NCBI GenBank assembly: GCA_016195385.1
Contig: JACPZS010000206.1
Span: 56,029-120,028 of the forward strand
Direction: 5' to 3'
DNA length: 64,000 bases
From: Verrucomicrobiota bacterium
Lineage (GTDB): Bacteria; Verrucomicrobiota; Verrucomicrobiia; Limisphaerales; JACPZS01
Of the stretch, positions 40,829-48,597 are shown piece by piece. Made by a program: the position numbers and the translations under genes. Every line of letters starts with the position of its first letter. Positions within the stretch are counted from its first letter, which is position 1. The notes under the pieces were generated by a model that was given only the letters and a program-made list of their open reading frames with translations, did no database searches and was not told where the DNA came from.

Positions 40829-42351
40829 GGCGCGCCAACTTTTAGGATGCCCGACATGAGCGGTGAATTGAGCGCTGGCACGATCAGGTCGAGTAGGAGT
40901 TTGGGATACAAACCGATGAGCAGCGTGATGGCGATGAGCAGTGCCGCGCCGACGCGTTCCGGCGTTGAAATGGGATTGAATTTAGGCTCGTGCTCGGTGG
41001 GGTGATTGTTCATTGGCGCATCTTCGCCGGAGAAAAACGCTTTCTGGATCGCGCGGAGCGTGTAAGCCACGCCGATAAGCACGCCCAATCCTCCGAACAC
41101 GGCAAAGGTCGGGAACGCCTTCCACGCGCCGATGAGCACCTGCAACTCCGCCACGAACCCGCTGAAACCCGGCATCCCCATCGACGCCAGACCGGCGACG
41201 ACGAACGTCACCGCGGCAAACGGAATCACTTTGCTCAAGCGCATCGTTTCCAGTTCGTCGAGCACGCGCGTGTGCGTGCGGTCATAGACCATTCGCCCGA
41301 CGACCGCGAACAACAGTCCCGCGATGATGCCGTGCGAAAACATTTGCAACACCGCGCCGCTCAGGCCGATTGTCGTGAGTGTCATCAGGCCGAGCAATAC
41401 AAAGCCCATGTGGCTCACGCTCGAGTAGCCGATGACGAATTTAAAATCCTTCTGCACCAGCGCCACCATCGCGCCGTACACGATGCCGATGACCGCCAGC
41501 AGCCCGAACACTTCGCGCCACGAACTCAGGCCGAGCACCGCGTGCTCCCATTCGCCGAGGCCGAGCGGGAACAGCACCATCGCCACGCGCAGACAGCCGT
41601 ACGCGCCGAGCTTCATGATGACGCCGGCCAGCAGCATCGACGCCGCGGTTGGCGCGGCCACATGGCCCGTCGGCGCCCAGGTGTGAAACGGCCACAGGCC
41701 GGCGAGGATTGCGAAGCCCACAAACACCAGCGGGAACGCCCACATCTGGAATTCGCGCGGGAACGGGAACTTCGCCAGTTCGACCAGGTTGAACGTGTTG
41801 CCTCCCGCCGTCACGTACGCCGCGAGCAATCCGATAAGCACCATCGTGCTGCCGACGAACGAGTAGAGCGCCAGCTTCATCGCGCCGTATTCGCGGTTGG
41901 TTGAACCCCAGATCGCGATGAGAAAATACTTCGGCACGATGGCCAGCTCGTAGAACACGAAGAGCAGAAACAAATCGAAGCTGAGGAACACGCCGTACAC
42001 GCCGCCGATGAGCGCGAGGTAAAACGCGAAGAACTCCTTCGTCCGGTGCTCGATGTTCCACGAGAACAGCACGCCCACCACCGCCGCAATGCCCGTGAGC
42101 ACCAGCAGCGTGAGGCTGATGCCGTCCACGGCGAGAGTGTAACGGATGCTCAGTTGTGGAATCCACGGCTTGTCCGCGACCGTTACGAGTCCGGCGTCGG
42201 TGCTGTATTGCAGCGCGCCCGCCAGCGCGACGAGCAATCCCGTCACGCTCGCCAGCATCGCCACGATGCGCGCCCCACGTGCGTCATCCGGCTTGAGCGC
42301 CAGCAGCACTGCGACACCGAGGAAGGAAATGTAGATGGTCCAGGCTAACAT
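40825..42351 (-). CDS. nuoM: NADH-quinone oxidoreductase subunit M, downstream copy
   Basis: A 508-aa antiporter-like subunit. The helix-5 acidic residue is present (E135, VFYELAIVP), as are the helix-8 lysine (VIMKLGAYG) and the late glutamate (GFVAELQ). The helix-7 lysine found in most proton-pumping NuoM is not seen: the aligned segment reads GFAILAGLWPFHTW, with L216 in place of lysine. It differs strongly from the second NuoM upstream. It begins inside the 3' end of the methyltransferase gene (7-base overlap) and ends by ATGA overlap with nuoN. Confidence 0.93.
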   Translation of the reverse strand: MLAWTIYISFLGVAVLLALKPDDARGARIVAMLASVTGLLVALAGALQYSTDAGLVTVADKPWIPQLSIRYTLAVDGISLTLLVLTGIAAVVGVLFSWNIEHRTKEFFAFYLALIGGVYGVFLSFDLFLLFVFYELAIVPKYFLIAIWGSTNREYGAMKLALYSFVGSTMVLIGLLAAYVTAGGNTFNLVELAKFPFPREFQMWAFPLVFVGFAILAGLWPFHTWAPTGHVAAPTAASMLLAGVIMKLGAYGCLRVAMVLFPLGLGEWEHAVLGLSSWREVFGLLAVIGIVYGAMVALVQKDFKFVIGYSSVSHMGFVLLGLMTLTTIGLSGAVLQMFSHGIIAGLLFAVVGRMVYDRTHTRVLDELETMRLSKVIPFAAVTFVVAGLASMGMPGFSGFVAELQVLIGAWKAFPTFAVFGGLGVLIGVAYTLRAIQKAFFSGEDAPMNNHPTEHEPKFNPISTPERVGAALLIAITLLIGLYPKLLLDLIVPALNSPLMSGILKVGAP

Positions 42352-43313
42352 TTTGATTTGATTGCGTGTCGCCGACTGGTCGAAACGGATGTGGTCACGC
42401 GATAGCGAACCGGCTTTTCCATCAAAGCCAACTGCTTCACTTCTCTCGAACTCTCAAAGTCAGTCGCGGAAACACCCGGCTCGAAATTCATCACCAACGC
42501 TTCCAGCATCGGGTTGCGATTTTCTTCCTTTCCGCCGACGTGATAAAAGTGTTCGCGGGTCAGCATCGTGAAGTCGCTCCAGAATTTTTTGAGTGATGTG
42601 TTCTTCCGATACTGATTGCTATGCCATGTCGAGATGATGAAGAGCGCTTTCGTCTTCGCCAGCAACGCGGCCAAATCCCGTTCGTCGACTTCGCGCCAGG
42701 AATCGAAGTAGTCCACATGGCGCCCAAGGTAAGGAGGGTCGCAGTAAATCAGGTCGTTCTTTGTCGCCCGATTGATGATGTCGCGGAAGTCAGCGCAAAC
42801 AAATTCCCAGTGACTGTTCCGCATCGCTTTGCTGACGTAATCGATTTGGTTGACGATTTTCGTGACGTAGGCTTGGGCAAATCTTTCCGGTTTGTGCCCG
42901 TACGGCGTGTTGAATCCGCCCTTGCTGTTGAAGCGGATGATGCCATTGAAGCAGGAACGATTCAGAAAAAGAAAATCCCAAGGACTCCCTTCCTTATTGA
43001 ACCGCGCGCGCACCGCATTGAAGTGCGACTGTCCAGCGTTGCTCAGTTTTGCGCCCTCTGATTCTAAAAAGACCTTCGCCCTGGCTGGCGTGATTTCACC
43101 CGACTGAATCGCGCGATAAAACCTGATGAGGTGCGGATTCTTGTCCGCAAAAATGGCGCTCTTGGGCCGGAGGTTAAACCCAATGACGCCCGACCCCATG
43201 AACGGTTCAATCCAGCAACCGTCGTCAGCGAAGGTCACTTGCGCAAGAATCCATTCGGCCAACTTCGTCTTGATGCCCTGGCACTTGATGGGAGGAACGA
43301 ACACTTTGCTCAC
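42345..43313 (-). CDS. EcoRV-type DNA adenine-N6 methyltransferase
   Basis: A 322-aa D12-class (Dam-like) methyltransferase that should add a methyl group to adenine in the same site cut by its partner enzyme. SAM-binding PFMGSG lies at residues 37-42 and the catalytic DPPY at 192-195. It matches my memory of M.EcoRV along its length, for example KVFVPPIK then QGIKTKL at the start, FLFLNRSCFNG, FNSKGGFN and DPPYLGRHVDYF. The start is the GTG at 43313, which overlaps the nuclease stop as GTGA; the frame is open further upstream only because it overlaps the nuclease gene. Base composition is AT-richer than nuo genes. Predicted target GATATC. Confidence 0.92.
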   Translation of the reverse strand: MSKVFVPPIKCQGIKTKLAEWILAQVTFADDGCWIEPFMGSGVIGFNLRPKSAIFADKNPHLIRFYRAIQSGEITPARAKVFLESEGAKLSNAGQSHFNAVRARFNKEGSPWDFLFLNRSCFNGIIRFNSKGGFNTPYGHKPERFAQAYVTKIVNQIDYVSKAMRNSHWEFVCADFRDIINRATKNDLIYCDPPYLGRHVDYFDSWREVDERDLAALLAKTKALFIISTWHSNQYRKNTSLKKFWSDFTMLTREHFYHVGGKEENRNPMLEALVMNFEPGVSATDFESSREVKQLALMEKPVRYRVTTSVSTSRRHAIKSKC

Positions 43314-44158
43314 GTCTTCCTCCTCGTTGTCTTCGCACGCGGGTTCAACAGCTTTGTGTCCTGGCCTCGATAGGCGAGATAGTCCGCGAGCTTCGTAATC
43401 TTTTTCCCTGTCTCCGGCAGCGTGATTTTCCCGTAGTTCATCCAATAGTCGTCGAACCATTTCTCACCAAGATTCTTGAACATGCCGTTGCCATTCAAGA
43501 TGTCTTCAATTTTGGTAATACTGCCAATGTTAGCCGTGTTGCCGCTGCCGCTGCGGTCGGACGCAATCTCCCATTTCTCACAGACGAAGAACTGGAAGTC
43601 GCGAACTACGGAAACAATGGGACGCAACTCGCTGATTTGTCTCACTCGTGTCTCCACCAACTTCTCGGTCAGCGCCCGTGTGTAGATGGTTCCGAGGCAG
43701 AAGTGCCCAGCATACTCCGCGTAGGGGAATTGGATGTTCTTTCGGCTCGTTCGATTGATGAAATACTCGCCGTGCGAGCCGAGCGTGAAGCCGTTGCAGA
43801 ATTCAGGTTTGTCTTCCGAGCGATACGTTGTTTTTAGATCGAGTGCGAACTTCAATTCTGGCCTGGCCTCACTAACGAACGAAATGTCTGGGTAGTAATT
43901 CTGGTGATCGGTGAGAACGAGCTTGAATCCATTGGTCTTGGCAAACTCAAGAATTTTCGGGAAGAGATGAATCTCCAAAATCTTTGACACGATCTTCGTG
44001 TCGGCCGAGATGGTATAGACGTTTTTGTAAACGTCGATGAAGCCTTTGACCGTCCATTGATTGTCGTCCGTGGAAACATGCTGTGTCAGACCGCCGACAA
44101 ACGATTTCAGGCTGGCTCTGAGCTTCGCTTTCTCCTTTTGCGCAGCGGGGGCGTTCAC
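43310..44158 (-). CDS. EcoRV-type type II restriction endonuclease
   Basis: A 282-aa PD-(D/E)XK nuclease. Catalytic residues align with EcoRV: E62, D91 (YYPDIS), D107 and K109 (ALDLKTTY). The spacings of 29, 16 and 2 equal those of EcoRV E45, D74, D90 and K92. The recognition loop SGSGNTANIGS corresponds to EcoRV GSGNTTNIGS, so cleavage at GATATC is predicted. The start is GTG at 44158, overlapping the stop of the upstream nuoM as GTGA; the longer frame to 44671 is only a shadow of nuoM. Immediately downstream, its TGA overlaps the methyltransferase GTG. Both genes would be translated from the nuo message. Confidence 0.93.
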   Translation of the reverse strand: MNAPAAQKEKAKLRASLKSFVGGLTQHVSTDDNQWTVKGFIDVYKNVYTISADTKIVSKILEIHLFPKILEFAKTNGFKLVLTDHQNYYPDISFVSEARPELKFALDLKTTYRSEDKPEFCNGFTLGSHGEYFINRTSRKNIQFPYAEYAGHFCLGTIYTRALTEKLVETRVRQISELRPIVSVVRDFQFFVCEKWEIASDRSGSGNTANIGSITKIEDILNGNGMFKNLGEKWFDDYWMNYGKITLPETGKKITKLADYLAYRGQDTKLLNPRAKTTRRKT

Positions 44159-45780
44159 AACTTCAACCCCTCCACCATTTGCAACACGGTGTTGTTGATG
44201 GCGCCGAGGATGAGTTGCGGCCAGACGCCAAGCACAAACATCAGCGCGATGGCGGGCAGCACGATGAGGCGTTCCTTCATGGTCAGGTCGGGAAACGCCT
44301 TGCCTTGCTCCGCCAACGGACCGCTCCAGACTCGCTGCAATATGGTCAGCAGAAAGATGGCCGTGACGAGCAGGCCGATGACGGAGAAAGCCGCTGCCCA
44401 TTTCGCCAGCGGGAAGACGCCTTTGAAGATCAGGAACTCGCCAATGAAGCCGTTCAAGCCGGGCAATCCCAGCGAGGCGAACATCGCGATGCCCATCAAG
44501 CCGCAGAACACGGGCGCCACTTTGCGCAAGCCGCCGAAATCGCCGAGACCGCGCCGTCCGGCGCGTTGCTCGATGAGACCAACGAAGTAGAAGAGCGCGG
44601 CGGCGGTGATGCCGTGGTTGAACATTTGCAGCAGCACGCCATTGAGCGCGGCGGTCTTCTCGGTGGTCCATTTCGGATCGCTGCCGGTGAAACTCGCGAC
44701 GGCAAACACGCCGAGCAAACAGTAGCCGAGATGGTTGATGGAGGAGTAGGCCACGATGCGCTTGAGGTCGCGCTGCATCATCGCCGCCCAGGCGCTGAAG
44801 ACGATGGTCGCCACCGCCAGCCAGAGCAGCGGCGTGAGCATGATTTGCATCTCGTTCGGAAAAATCGGGAGCAGGATGCGCAGGAAGCCATACACCCCCA
44901 TCTTCGACATCACGCCGGTGAGCACCATCGAAACGCCTGTGGGCGCCTCGGCGTAGGTCGCCGGCAGCCAGGTATGGAAGGGCCAGACCGGCACCTTGAC
45001 CGCGAAGCCGAGGAACGCGCCGAAGAAAATCACCAGCGCCAGCGTGCGCGGCGAGAGGCCATACCAGCCGGCGATGCGGACGTTGAACAGTGACGCGAGT
45101 TCGCCAGTCCGTCCCTTCTCCGCGAGCGCGATGAGGTCGAAGCTTCCGGTGACGAGATACACGGCAAGCATCGAGAGCAGCAACGTGACGCTGCCGACCA
45201 TCGTATAGATGAAGAACTGATTCGCCGCTGATGACCGCTGCGAGCCACCCCAGAGTTTGATCAGGAAATACGCCGGCACGAGCGTGAGTTCGTAGAAGAC
45301 AAACCAGTGGATGAAGTTCAGCGCCGTGAACGCACCGAACAGCCCGGCTTGCAGAAAGAGCAGGAGTGAGACGAACGCAGGTGCATTCAATTGCTCCGTA
45401 GGAGCCGACGTAAGGAGGCTCTGATCAATCTTGGTCCCAGAAGTTTGAGCCTCCTCACGTCGGCTCCTACCAGAAGCAAGGAGGCCAAACGGCACGATGA
45501 GCGCCGTCAGCAGCACCATCAGCAAGCCCATGCCGTCAACGCCGAGGAAATACTGGACGCCGACCGACGGAATCCAATCGTGGCGTTCGACGAATTGAAG
45601 TTCGCCCGACGCAACATTGAAGTTCGCCCACAACGTCGCGGCCAGGCTGAACGCGAGCAGGTTGAAGAAAAGTCCAAGTCCACGCGCCAGTGAGCGATGT
45701 TTGGGATCGAGTCCGGCAATCACCGCCGCGCCGACAAGCGGTGTCAGCGTGAGCAGGGTCAGCAGAGGCAGGCTGTTCAT
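44155..45780 (-). CDS. nuoM: NADH-quinone oxidoreductase subunit M, upstream copy
   Basis: A 541-aa antiporter-like subunit, the first of two NuoM in the operon. Both helix-5 Glu (E164, VFYELTLVP) and helix-7 Lys (K262, AVKVPVWPFHTWLP) are present, as is GVMSKMGVYG in helix 8 and GFIGEF late in the protein. Residues about 104-130 (starting GRSRREEAQTSG) are a foreign insertion encoded by a palindrome (45398-45470) in a loop after helix 3. Its ATG overlaps the nuoL stop, and its stop overlaps the restriction endonuclease GTG. Confidence 0.93.
   Translation of the reverse strand: MNSLPLLTLLTLTPLVGAAVIAGLDPKHRSLARGLGLFFNLLAFSLAATLWANFNVASGELQFVERHDWIPSVGVQYFLGVDGMGLLMVLLTALIVPFGLLASGRSRREEAQTSGTKIDQSLLTSAPTEQLNAPAFVSLLLFLQAGLFGAFTALNFIHWFVFYELTLVPAYFLIKLWGGSQRSSAANQFFIYTMVGSVTLLLSMLAVYLVTGSFDLIALAEKGRTGELASLFNVRIAGWYGLSPRTLALVIFFGAFLGFAVKVPVWPFHTWLPATYAEAPTGVSMVLTGVMSKMGVYGFLRILLPIFPNEMQIMLTPLLWLAVATIVFSAWAAMMQRDLKRIVAYSSINHLGYCLLGVFAVASFTGSDPKWTTEKTAALNGVLLQMFNHGITAAALFYFVGLIEQRAGRRGLGDFGGLRKVAPVFCGLMGIAMFASLGLPGLNGFIGEFLIFKGVFPLAKWAAAFSVIGLLVTAIFLLTILQRVWSGPLAEQGKAFPDLTMKERLIVLPAIALMFVLGVWPQLILGAINNTVLQMVEGLKL
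45398..45470. repeat. Palindromic element inside nuoM (upstream copy)
   Basis: Arms at 45398-45421 and 45447-45470 are 24 bases long and complementary with one mismatch; each contains the core GGAGCCGACGT or its complement. The spacer is 25 bases. The whole element is read in frame within NuoM, between GLLAS and NAPAFVSL, where canonical NuoM has a short loop. Confidence 0.85.
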
Positions 45781-48053
45781 TTACACCCCCAGATAAAAAT
45801 CACGCCGAGCAGGACAAGCCCAAGCGCGATGAACCGCAGGTAGCGCTGCACCTGACCGTTTTGCCAGAGCGAGAGCAACCGCGCGCCGAGACGCAGGCCG
45901 CCGCAGCCCTGATCGAAACCGAGGTTCACCACGAACTCGTCGATGAGGCGGTTCACCCACGAAAGGCCGAGTGCCACCAAGGATACGGCGCGGACCGCGC
46001 CATCCCAAACGACGTCATCGAGCCAGCGCGAGGCGCGAGCACAGGCGGCATTCCAGGCGATGACCGACATCTGGTAAAGCTCGTCGATGAAGAACTTGCC
46101 TCGCAGCGTGGCGAAGACATCGGGTTGAAGTTTCTCAAGCGGGTCGGGCTCCTCGGCAGTCTTGGGCCCGCGACGCGAGTAGAAATTCCAGCCGAGCCAG
46201 ATGCCGCCCACGGAGATGATGGCGGAGACGAGCATGACGAGCAAGGTGCCGACTTCGATGGACGGCGCGATGTGCGGAGCGTGTCCGCTGAGATAGCTGT
46301 GAAACCACGGCCAGGCTGGCGTGCCGAAGACGCTCAGGAAAACCGCGCAGGCCGCGAGAATGCCGAGCGGCACCGTCATTACCGGCGGGCTTTCGTGAGG
46401 AGTGCGGGCGTCCCCGCCCGCAGAAGCGTGCGAAGTTCCGTGCGTGTCCTGCAAATCGGATGCGTCCATTGGTTCGGAGTTGCTGCGGGCGGGGACGCCC
46501 GCACTCCGGTTCGTTCCGAAGAACACGAACCACATCTGGCGCGTCATGTAGAACGCCGTGAGGAACGCGCCGCAGAGGCCCAACAGGAACGGCCACTTGC
46601 TCGGTTGCCAGAGCCACGCGGCGTGGAGGATTTCGTCCTTGCTCCAGAAGCCGGAGAAGAGCAGCGGGAACCCGGCGAGCGCCAACATGCCAATGGCGTA
46701 AGTCGCGAACGTCACGGGCATCAGCTTCCGCAACCCGCCCATGCGCCGGATGTCCTGTTCCTCGTGGCAACCGTGAATGACCGAGCCGGAGCCGAGAAAG
46801 AGCAGCGCTTTGAAGAACGCGTGTGTGAGCAGATGAAATATCCCAACCGCGACCCCGCCGGTGCCGAGTCCAATGAACATGAAGCCGAGCTGCGACACCG
46901 TGGAGTAGGCGAGGATGCGCTTGATGTCCGTCTGCGCGACGGCGATGAGCGCGGCGAACAGCGCCGTGATGGCGCCGATCCAGGTGACGGCTTGGAGGGC
47001 GGTGGAAACGGACGCCAAATGTTTTCCGTGAGTTCCTTCCCCCTCACCCCGGCCCTCTCCCTCAGGGAGAGGGGGAACATTCGTCGCCACCTTGACGACT
47101 CGATTCGTTTCGGTTCCGGCACCGCCTTCGATCTGTGTTGCCATCGCCACTTGGACCTTGGGCATTGGACCTTGGGCATTCGCCTCCGGCATCACCGCCA
47201 TCAGCGGATATACCCGCGCCACGAGGAACACGCCCGCCGCGACCATCGTCGCGGCGTGGATGAGCGCGCTCACGGGCGTCGGACCTTCCATCGCGTCGGG
47301 CAGCCAGACGTGCAACGGTACCTGGCCGGACTTGCCGATGGCCCCGCAAAAAATCAGCAGCGCAATCGCTGTGCTCACGCCCATGCCGATCCATGTCGAT
47401 TGCACGACCAGCTTGGCGAGCGCGGATTGCTCCAGGCACCCTGCCCCGCCATCGTAGAACAGCAGTGTGCCTGCCTCTGAACTTAGCCACAGGATTCCAA
47501 GGAAAAAAAACACGTCGCCAATGCGTGTGGTGATGAAGGCTTTCTTGGCCGCCGCCGCCGCGCTGGGCTTCTGGTACCAGAAGCCGATCAGCAGATAGCT
47601 CGCAAGGCCCACCAGTTCCCAGCACATGAAGAGCAGCAGCAGGTTGTTCGCGATGACGAGGCCAAGCATCGCCGCGGCGAAGAGCGACAGGAAACAGAAG
47701 AAGCGCGTGAAGTTGTCGTCGTGCGCCATGTACCCGACGCTGAAGATGAAGATGAGCAGACCGACGAAGGTAATCATTACGAGCATCGCCGCCGTGAGCG
47801 GGTCGAGCACCCAGCCGAGCCTGAAGGTCGTTTCGCCGAGCACGAACCAGTCGAAGTTATGGGTGAAGTGCGCGGCGGGATCGGCCAGCGTCTTCACGAA
47901 CGCCGCGCAGGATAGGAAGAACGCCAGCGCCATCGACCCGATGGCGAGCGAGGCGGACGCCGCGCGCGAAGGCCGTTTCATCAACGCGCTCAACCCCGCC
48001 GCCAGCAGCGGCAGCGCGGGAATCAGCCACAGGTTTTGGATGAGCCAGGGCAT
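45777..48053 (-). CDS. nuoL: NADH-quinone oxidoreductase subunit L with repeat insertions
   Basis: A 758-aa antiporter-like subunit with the long C-terminal lateral helix, about 145 residues longer than E. coli NuoL. Helix-5 Glu (E146, WELVGLASYLLIGFW), helix-7 Lys (K241, AIGKSGQVPLHVWLPDA) and AQTDIKRILAYSTVSQLG are intact. Two insertions account for much of the excess: residues about 288-350 (tandem repeat plus a hairpin repeat) and about 515-554 (25-bp-armed palindrome). Both lie in loops between helices. The start is the ATG at 48053, one base after the stop of the unknown upstream gene; the end overlaps nuoM (ATGA). Confidence 0.95.
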   Translation of the reverse strand: MPWLIQNLWLIPALPLLAAGLSALMKRPSRAASASLAIGSMALAFFLSCAAFVKTLADPAAHFTHNFDWFVLGETTFRLGWVLDPLTAAMLVMITFVGLLIFIFSVGYMAHDDNFTRFFCFLSLFAAAMLGLVIANNLLLLFMCWELVGLASYLLIGFWYQKPSAAAAAKKAFITTRIGDVFFFLGILWLSSEAGTLLFYDGGAGCLEQSALAKLVVQSTWIGMGVSTAIALLIFCGAIGKSGQVPLHVWLPDAMEGPTPVSALIHAATMVAAGVFLVARVYPLMAVMPEANAQGPMPKVQVAMATQIEGGAGTETNRVVKVATNVPPLPEGEGRGEGEGTHGKHLASVSTALQAVTWIGAITALFAALIAVAQTDIKRILAYSTVSQLGFMFIGLGTGGVAVGIFHLLTHAFFKALLFLGSGSVIHGCHEEQDIRRMGGLRKLMPVTFATYAIGMLALAGFPLLFSGFWSKDEILHAAWLWQPSKWPFLLGLCGAFLTAFYMTRQMWFVFFGTNRSAGVPARSNSEPMDASDLQDTHGTSHASAGGDARTPHESPPVMTVPLGILAACAVFLSVFGTPAWPWFHSYLSGHAPHIAPSIEVGTLLVMLVSAIISVGGIWLGWNFYSRRGPKTAEEPDPLEKLQPDVFATLRGKFFIDELYQMSVIAWNAACARASRWLDDVVWDGAVRAVSLVALGLSWVNRLIDEFVVNLGFDQGCGGLRLGARLLSLWQNGQVQRYLRFIALGLVLLGVIFIWGCK
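46399..46507. repeat. Palindromic element inside nuoL (25-bp arms)
   Basis: A perfect 25-bp inverted repeat: arms 46399-46423 and 46483-46507, with core GTGCGGGCGTCCCCGCCCGC. The 59-bp spacer is also translated. In the protein this gives RSAGVPAR ... SAGGDARTP, in a loop after QMWFVFFGT. The frame is kept. Confidence 0.9.
47004..47192. repeat. Repeat-derived insertion inside nuoL
   Basis: This block codes for about 63 residues with no counterpart in canonical NuoL. It contains two tandem copies of TTGGACCTTGGGCA (47151-47178). It also holds a hairpin repeat in which CCCTCTCCC (47053-47061) pairs with GGGAGAGGG (47065-47073), preceded by TCACCCCGG. The 18-base unit at 47044-47061 recurs exactly in the nuoJ-nuoH gap (49649-49666). 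The translated peptide includes LPEGEGRGEGEG. Confidence 0.75.
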
Positions 48054-48054
48054 A

Positions 48055-48597
48055 TTACGAATCAAACCCTCCCGAACGTCCGTAAGTAAAAATCTTCTGA
48101 AGTGATTCAGGAAAAAATTTAAGGAACTCCTTTCGCAGATGCCAAACCCCATTACGGCCAACTTTCACATCGCATCGTGCTAAAAAAAGTGCCTTTAGTT
48201 CAATGAGAGGTTTAGCCTCCACCCTTGCAAACTGTATCAAACTCCCTGTTAGAAATGTTTTGGAAGCAAAAATCTTTGGAAGATACGTGTCGGATTCCAC
48301 CAATGTTCGCCAGCGAGGCCCATTGTTCCCGATTGAAAAATTAACCTGAACGTCCAATCCGAGGCTGTCGTAATTCCCCAACATCACTCTTGCTTCCAAT
48401 CCTTCTGTGTTACCCCTGTCGGATTTACACCATTCCGTATGGCTACCTGCTGAAATGAATGAAATGCCAACCACACCTTGCGAAGATTGAATCAAGCCCT
48501 GCCAATCGCGTTTTGGCGAAGGCAGCCAAGCTCCACTAACAGTCACTTCTAGTGCCGTAGTTTGAGGTGGAACTTTAGATGTTACCGCGTTTGGCAT
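48055..48597 (-). CDS. Unknown 180-aa protein between nuoK and nuoL
   Basis: I do not recognise this protein. It is soluble, with no signal peptide or membrane helix. It has basic/aromatic segments such as SPKRDWQGLIQSSQGVVG, SHTEWCKSDRG and GNNGPRWRTL, and ends in a helix-rich tail (LRKEFLKFFPESLQKIF). Its ATG follows the nuoK stop directly (TAA-ATG), and its stop is one base before the nuoL ATG, so it sits seamlessly in the operon. Base composition is AT-richer than nuo, like the R-M genes, suggesting acquisition. It has no counterpart in known complex I operons. Confidence 0.75.
   Translation of the reverse strand: MPNAVTSKVPPQTTALEVTVSGAWLPSPKRDWQGLIQSSQGVVGISFISAGSHTEWCKSDRGNTEGLEARVMLGNYDSLGLDVQVNFSIGNNGPRWRTLVESDTYLPKIFASKTFLTGSLIQFARVEAKPLIELKALFLARCDVKVGRNGVWHLRKEFLKFFPESLQKIFTYGRSGGFDS

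Noticed and set aside
43310..44671. A 453-codon frame covering the restriction endonuclease and much of nuoM
   Set aside because: The first 171 codons are an antisense-free shadow of nuoM in another frame (Arg-rich, no domain). The EcoRV-like part starts at the GTG overlapping the nuoM stop.
46399..46507. Transcription terminator inside nuoL
   Set aside because: Although it can form a long hairpin, there is no T tract and the element lies within an intact reading frame of an operon that must be read through.
45861..47480. 539-codon plus-strand frame opposite nuoL
   Set aside because: Arg/His/Glu-rich composition with no domain; it is the reverse-strand shadow of a high-GC gene. The same applies to long plus-strand frames at 57623-58810, 58871-60607 and 40990-41904.
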